Part shown: positions 7,166 to 11,914 of the stretch, piece by piece
Position numbering within the stretch: position 1 is the stretch's first letter
Layout: every line of letters starts with the position of its first letter
Origin: an uncultured Oscillospiraceae bacterium
GTDB taxonomy: Bacteria; Bacillota; Clostridia; Oscillospirales; Acutalibacteraceae
Direction: 5' to 3'
Length of the DNA: 11,914 nt
Assembly (NCBI GenBank): GCA_902489595.1
Contig: CABUAS010000056.1
Coordinates: 1-11,914, forward strand
The notes under the pieces: generated by a model
What the model was told of the DNA's origin: nothing
Seen by the model: the letters and a program-made list of their open reading frames with translations, nothing else
Databases searched by the model: none
Position numbers and translations under genes: made by a program

Positions 7166-9187
7166 ATGAAAAGAGTTTTTGCACATATAGGTTTTTCATT
7201 TGCAATAACTATGATTATACTTAATTTGCTCCCTATAAAAGGGGCGTTTGCAGTGCTTGTACTTGCAGGCGTTCTTTTTGCTGTTTTTATGATAATTTCC
7301 AAAACGCGAAAGGCGGCGGCAGTACCGCTTTGTATGTTTTCGTGTATGCTTGCCGCTGTCATATTTATATCGTTTTCTTACGGCTCTTATCTGCCTCAGC
7401 AAAGTTTAGCAAATAAAGAAACCGAAATTCAGTTTTACTTAGCTGATATTCCCGAAAAATCCGATAACGGCTATTTTTATACAGTTAAAACTGCTGATGT
7501 TTACTTCGACGGCGCACCGCAGAATATTAAACTGTCTGTTTATTCAAAAAATGAAATTAAGGCAGATTATAATCAGATTGTCAAAGCAAAAGTTAAACTG
7601 AAACCTGTTGCCGAAAACGGTTTTAAATCTTACGGAAAATACGCCGATAATATTTTTCTCAGCGCATATTCTTATGACTTTATTGTAACAGATGAAACCG
7701 TTTTTAATCCGCTTTCTCCTGTCCTTAAACTCAAAGAAGCGGTTATAAATTATTTTCTTGATAACCTCGTTGGTGACGATGCAGGAGTTGCAATAGCTCT
7801 TGTTACGGGGTGCAGAAGTTATATTTCGGATGAAACGTATAATGTATTCAAATCCTGCGGCATAATGCACCTGTTTGCCGTATCGGGTCTTCATCTTTCC
7901 GTGTTTGCAGGTTCTCTTTATTTCATTCTTAAACGGCTTCGCTGTCCGAAAAATGTAAATGTTGCCATCACGATACTGTTTGTAATTCTTTATATGGCGT
8001 TCATCGGGTTCACCCCGTCAATTCTGCGTGCAGGATTTATGTTTATTCTGATGTGCGTTTCAAAATTATTCAGAAAGAACGATGATTTACTTAACTCTCT
8101 CGGGTTTGCTGTGTTTTTGATTTGCCTTAATCCATATGCAGTAACCGATGCAGGCGGAATGCTGACTGTAACTTCCGTACTCGGACTTTCAGTGATTTAT
8201 CCGAAAATCAAAGTAAAACGAACATTTAAATATGATTTTACTGAATTTATTGCCAATTCATTATCAGCAACAGCTTCCGTAATCATTGCCACTATGCCTG
8301 TTATGTATCTCTTTTTCGGTTATCAGAGCCTTGTGTGCATTATACTCAATATTTTTATGATACCCCTTGTTCAGATTTATCTGTATCTGCTTTCGTTCAG
8401 TCTTTTCGTGTCGTTTTCACCGTTTGTCAGTCATCTTGTGTTCTATCCTGTTAAATGGATTTCATTTCTGCTGATTAAAATTCTGTATGCTTTTTCAAAA
8501 CTGTATTTTTTAATGCTTAATCTTGACAGTCCTGCGGTCGGTGCAGTAATAGGCTTTGTCCTAATATTTTTCGGTTTATCATTTATAATTGTAAAAAAAC
8601 AGCTTAAACTTACTGCACTTCTTTCTTCGGTCATATTTGTTGTTGTAATTTCGCTGAGTGTATTTCTTTCAGCAGGCAATACATATGTTAAAATTGTTTC
8701 GGGCAGTGAATCGTCTGCCGTTATGGTTTATGACAGCGAAAATGCTTTTGCGGCAGGTGTAAATGATTTTAAGCAGTACAGTATTGTAAAGAATATTGTG
8801 TCAAATCGTAAATTGACTTTGCTTATGGTCATTGATGATGACGGCAGTAAATATTCACAAATGCTCGCTGATGAATTTTCTGCCGTGAATTACATTGCAG
8901 GCGATGACGCCGGTAATTTTGATATAAATGCTCAAAATGTTTTGGAATTATCTGAATTTGATATTGATTTATGGTATGGCTTTAATGTAAAATATAATCA
9001 TAGCGGCGGCAGTGAAACAGTAATACTCAGTATTTATGATTTCAGCCTTGTCTATACAAATGAATTGATAAGCGTTTCGTCTTACAGTGCGGCAGTTTAT
9101 TCCGATGCAGTAAGTGACTTCGATATTACATATATGGTAAATTCAGCAGGATTTGCGGAAAGAAGAGAAAATAATTGGCTAAGATAG
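7166..9187 (+). CDS. comEC: ComEC/Rec2-family DNA uptake channel protein
   Basis: Membrane protein that in competent bacteria carries single-stranded DNA across the cytoplasmic membrane. The 673 residues comprise N-terminal hydrophobic helices (about 8-72), a soluble DUF4131/OB-like section (about 85-175), and the competence domain (about 200-500) with many helices and the hallmark GIMHLFAVSGLHLS (232-245) followed by the FTPSILRAG motif (282-290). After residue 504 comes a soluble tail of about 170 residues in the place of the usual metallo-beta-lactamase domain, but without its HxHxDH signature: VGQGD appears as SGSES (512-516) and the metal motif as IDDDGSKY (556-563). B. subtilis ComEC is about 776 residues, so this is shortened mainly at the C terminus. 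The start has GGAG at 7156-7159. It lies 35 bp after lacZ and overlaps holA by 13 bases. comEC next to holA is the usual arrangement in Bacillota. Confidence 0.9.
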   Translation: MKRVFAHIGFSFAITMIILNLLPIKGAFAVLVLAGVLFAVFMIISKTRKAAAVPLCMFSCMLAAVIFISFSYGSYLPQQSLANKETEIQFYLADIPEKSDNGYFYTVKTADVYFDGAPQNIKLSVYSKNEIKADYNQIVKAKVKLKPVAENGFKSYGKYADNIFLSAYSYDFIVTDETVFNPLSPVLKLKEAVINYFLDNLVGDDAGVAIALVTGCRSYISDETYNVFKSCGIMHLFAVSGLHLSVFAGSLYFILKRLRCPKNVNVAITILFVILYMAFIGFTPSILRAGFMFILMCVSKLFRKNDDLLNSLGFAVFLICLNPYAVTDAGGMLTVTSVLGLSVIYPKIKVKRTFKYDFTEFIANSLSATASVIIATMPVMYLFFGYQSLVCIILNIFMIPLVQIYLYLLSFSLFVSFSPFVSHLVFYPVKWISFLLIKILYAFSKLYFLMLNLDSPAVGAVIGFVLIFFGLSFIIVKKQLKLTALLSSVIFVVVISLSVFLSAGNTYVKIVSGSESSAVMVYDSENAFAAGVNDFKQYSIVKNIVSNRKLTLLMVIDDDGSKYSQMLADEFSAVNYIAGDDAGNFDINAQNVLELSEFDIDLWYGFNVKYNHSGGSETVILSIYDFSLVYTNELISVSSYSAAVYSDAVSDFDITYMVNSAGFAERRENNWLR

Positions 9188-10224
9188 GCGAAAAAGAATT
9201 AAAACAGCAGATTAAAAACAAAGAGTTTTCAAATGCTTATTTTATATACGGTGAAGAAAGTTATCTTAAAGAATTTTATGTCAATAAAATGAAAGAGGTT
9301 ATTGTAGAACCTGCTTTTGCCGATTTTAATTATCATCAGTATAACGGTAAAGATACTTCACTTGACGATATTTTAAAAGATGCCGAAATGCTGCCGATGA
9401 TGAGCAGTTATGTTTTTATTCAGGTTTCGGACTATCCTTTTTGCGACAGTAAAAGCGACTGTGATATAATAAACGAGTTTTTAACTGACTTGCCAGAAAC
9501 TACAATTCTTGTGTTTTCATATGATAATATTGCAGTTGATATTAAAAAGAATACTAAATGGAAATCGGTTGAAAGTGCATTTGCAAAATACGGCTCAAGC
9601 GTAAATCTTGAAAAACGAACAGAGGGCGACCTTGTAAAACTTCTTGTTTCGGGGTGCAAAAAAAGAGGAGCAGTTCTTACTCCCGATAATGCACGTTATC
9701 TTATTTCCGTTTCGGGCAGTGATATTAAAACACTTCTTAATGAAACGGAAAAACTGTCTTCTTTTGTAAACGGCGGTGAAATTACCAAAGATATTATCAA
9801 TAAACTTGCCGTAAAATGCCTTCAGGCTCGTGTTTATGATTTGTCTAAGGCAATAGTCAAAGGTGATTACAACAAGGCTTATTCGGTTCTTGACACGCTT
9901 TTTGCAATGAAAGAGGAAAGTATTTCGGTGCTTTCGGTTATCTCAGGCTGTTATGTTGATATGTATAGAGCCAAATGTGCAAAAATAGCAGGTGAACCTG
10001 TTGAAGATGTCGGTAATTATTATAATTATAAGGGCAGGGAATTTGCACTCAGAAACGCTATGAGAGATTGTGCTTCACTTTCGGTTGAGCAGCTGCGCAA
10101 ATCGCTCGATGTTTTAATGCAGGCTGATAATTCGCTTAAAAGTACAGGTGCAGACAAAAAACTTATTTTAGAGGAAACTCTTGTAAAACTTCTGCTTATT
10201 TCCAAAGAGGTAAGTTATGATTAA
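9175..10224 (+). CDS. holA: DNA polymerase III delta subunit (clamp-loader subunit)
   Basis: Delta subunit of the clamp-loader complex, which opens the beta sliding clamp for loading onto primed DNA. The 349 residues match family length. The N-terminal AAA-like domain begins with the characteristic YFIYGEESYLKEFY (22-35) and lacks a true Walker A, as expected for delta. The middle part contains the conserved GSDIKTLLNETEKL segment (about 179-192), and the C-terminal helical collar follows (about 215-349). The start is TTG at 9175, inside the end of comEC, with a purine-rich GGAAAGAAGAG stretch just upstream; the next in-frame ATG would delete the conserved N-terminal motif. Overlaps with comEC (13 bases) and with the following gene (8 bases) indicate one transcript with translational coupling. 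In many Bacillota rpsT follows nearby; here an RNase M5-like gene does. Confidence 0.93.
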   Translation: MAKIGEKELKQQIKNKEFSNAYFIYGEESYLKEFYVNKMKEVIVEPAFADFNYHQYNGKDTSLDDILKDAEMLPMMSSYVFIQVSDYPFCDSKSDCDIINEFLTDLPETTILVFSYDNIAVDIKKNTKWKSVESAFAKYGSSVNLEKRTEGDLVKLLVSGCKKRGAVLTPDNARYLISVSGSDIKTLLNETEKLSSFVNGGEITKDIINKLAVKCLQARVYDLSKAIVKGDYNKAYSVLDTLFAMKEESISVLSVISGCYVDMYRAKCAKIAGEPVEDVGNYYNYKGREFALRNAMRDCASLSVEQLRKSLDVLMQADNSLKSTGADKKLILEETLVKLLLISKEVSYD

Positions 10225-10801
10225 AATTCAGCAGGCAGTGATAGTTGAGGGAAAGTATGATAAAATCAAACTTTCAAATATCCTTGACGCACTTATAATT
10301 GAAACAAACGGTTTTCAGATTTTCAAAGATAAAGAAAAGAAAAATTTTATAAAGCGCCTTGCAGATGAAAGGGGCATTATTGTGCTAACCGATTCCGACC
10401 ACAGTGGATTTCAGATAAGAAATTTTGTTTCAATGGGTATTGACAAAAGCAAGATTCATCATATTTATATTCCCGATATTTACGGTAAAGAGCGTAGAAA
10501 AACCGAGCCGTCCAAAGAGGGCAAACTCGGCGTTGAGGGTATTGATGATGATATTTTAATTAATCTTTTTAACTCATTGAATATCAAATATTCACTTGAA
10601 GAAAACAGTGATGCCGTCACAAATTTTGACCTTTACAATGCAGGCATTTCGGGTACTCCCGATGCCAAGAAAAATAAAAAGGTTTTTCTCAAAAAACTTA
10701 ATCTGCCCGAATTTCTCTCGACAAACTCACTTTTAAGTTACATAAATTCATCAATGACAAAAGAAGAATTTATTGACCTTATTGATGAATTATTCCTATA
10801 A
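10217..10801 (+). CDS. Toprim-domain protein, RNase M5-like
   Basis: Protein of 194 residues with an N-terminal Toprim domain. Acidic motifs are Glu11 in IVEGKYD and the Asp59-x-Asp61 pair in LTDSDHSG; the intervening IETNGFQIF and RGIIVLTD segments, the later IRNF and the KLGVEGI motif (103-109) follow the order seen in RNase M5 (RnmV), which matures the 5S rRNA termini in low-GC Gram-positives. The C-terminal part (about 115-194), ending in MTKEEFIDLIDELF, fits the helical DUF4093 region of that family. Differences from characterised RNase M5: TDPD is TDSD, and the gene follows holA rather than sitting beside ksgA. It could be the organism's RNase M5 or a paralogue. It starts eight bases inside the end of holA with AGAGG at 10206-10210. 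A terminator hairpin begins 31 bases past its stop. Confidence 0.78.
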   Translation: MIKIQQAVIVEGKYDKIKLSNILDALIIETNGFQIFKDKEKKNFIKRLADERGIIVLTDSDHSGFQIRNFVSMGIDKSKIHHIYIPDIYGKERRKTEPSKEGKLGVEGIDDDILINLFNSLNIKYSLEENSDAVTNFDLYNAGISGTPDAKKNKKVFLKKLNLPEFLSTNSLLSYINSSMTKEEFIDLIDELFL

Positions 10802-10808
10802 ATCCTCA

Positions 10809-11870
10809 TTATCCAATCATTATTATTTTACTCCTCTGATCTGTTCCGCAGGGCAGAGGATTTTTATATCCCAAATTATATAAATCTGTGTAAAAACATT
10901 CTTGTTCAAAATATTCTTTGATATTCGGGTCTTTACAATCCGAATATTTGGTTATAATCGGCAAATCAGCCGTTTTTTTCATTTTTGAAAGTAATTCTCT
11001 GCCTGCTTCGTTAAAGCCTAAAATACGAATGTACGGCGGCTCGGCTGAACTTCCCTCAATTCCGAGATAAGCACGAAGAATAATCCGCCTTATTCTTGAC
11101 ATCGCATATCTTTTTGTTTTAATCAGGCTGTAAAGTTCATTGAGTGAACAGGCGTTTCTGACAGCCCCGTAAATCCTGTTTTCAAGCCCTTCGTTTACAT
11201 CTGCAATTTTTGCAAAATCGTCTTCGTTCATCTGCCTTAATTTATAAAGTACGGCGCTTTCGCAGTTTTCCATTGTTGATATTTTATTTTTATCCAGCGA
11301 TTTTCTTATTTCAGACGCACTGTAAAGTGAATCGTCTGTGTCGTGCCCTTTACCGATTCTTCTGATTGCCTTGCAGGGGACAGAGGCAAAGCGCAGATAT
11401 TCGCAGGCTAAAATATTATTCGGACTGTCAAGCAAATCTGTTTTCAAAACATTTTTTCTTGCCGTGTGGTATGGGATTCCTTTTTTCATCTCATTGGTAA
11501 TTTCCGCTTTAATTTTTTCATCATTAAGCATTTCTGAGATTTTTTTCAGTTCAGATATGCTGTCATTTTCTGCACCGAATGCAATTTCATCTACTATACC
11601 TGTTGACGAAAGCAGATTAACACCCGATTTTGCAAATCCCTCGGCAGACAGTGTTGAACAACAGCTCGGCAATTCAATAACAAGATCTGCTCCGCCTTTT
11701 AATGCCGCCTTGGTTCTTAAAAATTTATCGTAAACGGCAAATTCACCCCGCTGAACAAAGTTGCCGCTCATACAGCATATAACTGAATTTCCGCCTGCTT
11801 TTACCGTATTAATAAGATATTTATGCCCGTCGTGAAAAGGATTGAATTCACAAATTATACCAGTTACCAT
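10809..11870 (-). CDS. tmcAL: TmcAL, tRNA(Met) cytidine acetate ligase
   Basis: Enzyme of the nucleotidyltransferase superfamily that, in B. subtilis (YlbM), activates acetate with ATP to form N4-acetylcytidine at the wobble base of elongator tRNA-Met. The N-terminal GIICEFNPFHDGH (4-16) carries the HxGH nucleotide-binding signature; GNFVQRGE (37-43), ADLVIELP (61-68), SPNNILACEYL (149-159) and SASEIR (184-189) are further family motifs. At 353 residues it is shorter than the roughly 400-residue Bacillus enzyme, mainly in the C-terminal helical part. The last residues (NPLPCGTDQRS, 337-347) are encoded by DNA that also forms the opposing operon's terminator. Upstream on the minus strand an AAGG about ten bases before the ATG is a modest ribosome binding site. 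The gene ends seven bases from the stop of the convergent RNase M5-like gene. Confidence 0.93.
   Translation of the reverse strand: MVTGIICEFNPFHDGHKYLINTVKAGGNSVICCMSGNFVQRGEFAVYDKFLRTKAALKGGADLVIELPSCCSTLSAEGFAKSGVNLLSSTGIVDEIAFGAENDSISELKKISEMLNDEKIKAEITNEMKKGIPYHTARKNVLKTDLLDSPNNILACEYLRFASVPCKAIRRIGKGHDTDDSLYSASEIRKSLDKNKISTMENCESAVLYKLRQMNEDDFAKIADVNEGLENRIYGAVRNACSLNELYSLIKTKRYAMSRIRRIILRAYLGIEGSSAEPPYIRILGFNEAGRELLSKMKKTADLPIITKYSDCKDPNIKEYFEQECFYTDLYNLGYKNPLPCGTDQRSKIIMIG
10832..10865 (+). terminator. Intrinsic terminator of the comEC-holA operon, inside tmcAL
   Basis: TCCTCTG (10832-10838) pairs with CAGAGGA (10854-10860), with a nested CTG/CAG stem around a TTCCG loop (10841-10850), followed at once by TTTTT (10861-10865). 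It lies 31 bases after the RNase M5-like stop codon, wholly within the 3' coding end of the opposing tmcAL, covering its codons for residues 337-347. On the minus strand no T run follows, so it acts rightward only. Confidence 0.85.
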
Positions 11871-11914
11871 AAAAAATTACCTTAAAATTATTAAATATGC
11901 TTGACATTGCTTAA

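Noticed and set aside
11338..11733. Plus-strand reading frame of 131 codons inside tmcAL
   Set aside because: Complement of a strongly supported gene; no start signal and no recognisable domain.
11891..11914. TTGACA at 11901-11906 on the plus strand, a possible -35 pointing out of the window
   Set aside because: The -10 would lie beyond the end of the sequence; a single hexamer is not enough in AT-rich DNA.

Overview
The window is low-GC DNA with strong GGAGG-type ribosome binding sites, TTATAA-rich promoters, and tightly packed or overlapping genes. Gene content (comEC-holA, an RNase M5-like Toprim gene, TmcAL, a FemX-type peptidoglycan aminoacyltransferase) points to a Gram-positive Bacillota, most likely an anaerobic gut-type clostridium (Oscillospiraceae/Ruminococcaceae-like). 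The taxonomic guess is inference from gene families and style, not from a marker gene. Almost every base is coding; no gene-free stretch exceeds 300 bases. No rRNA, tRNA, CRISPR array, insertion sequence or phage gene was seen.

Layout. (1) 47-1662, plus strand: a small polytopic membrane protein, then hypB-hypA, the two nickel-insertion factors of NiFe enzyme maturation, closed by a hairpin terminator at 1665-1695. (2) 1700-3828, minus strand: a two-gene operon, femX-like followed by an alanine-racemase-like gene, ending at the other face of the same hairpin. (3) 3841-3968: a compact divergent promoter region whose two -35 boxes lie 8 bp apart. (4) 3969-7130, plus strand: a GH2 beta-galactosidase. 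(5) 7166-10801, plus strand: comEC, holA and an RNase M5-like gene, the last two junctions overlapping; their terminator lies inside the 3' end of the next gene. (6) 10809-11870, minus strand: tmcAL, convergent with the previous operon.

How the genes fit together. The femX-alr pair looks like a cell-wall unit: one enzyme attaches amino acids to the peptidoglycan stem peptide, while the partner belongs to the amino-acid racemase family. The comEC-holA-Toprim block combines DNA uptake, replication clamp loading and rRNA processing. HypA and HypB need a nickel enzyme that is not in the window.

Most of the window is ordinary core genome. The points most worth a second look are the racemase-like protein, which lacks the usual catalytic tyrosine at its normal position; the ComEC protein, whose C-terminal domain has lost the metallo-beta-lactamase signature; the LacZ active-site differences; and the terminator embedded in tmcAL. 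I did not find convincing evidence of a wholly new system.
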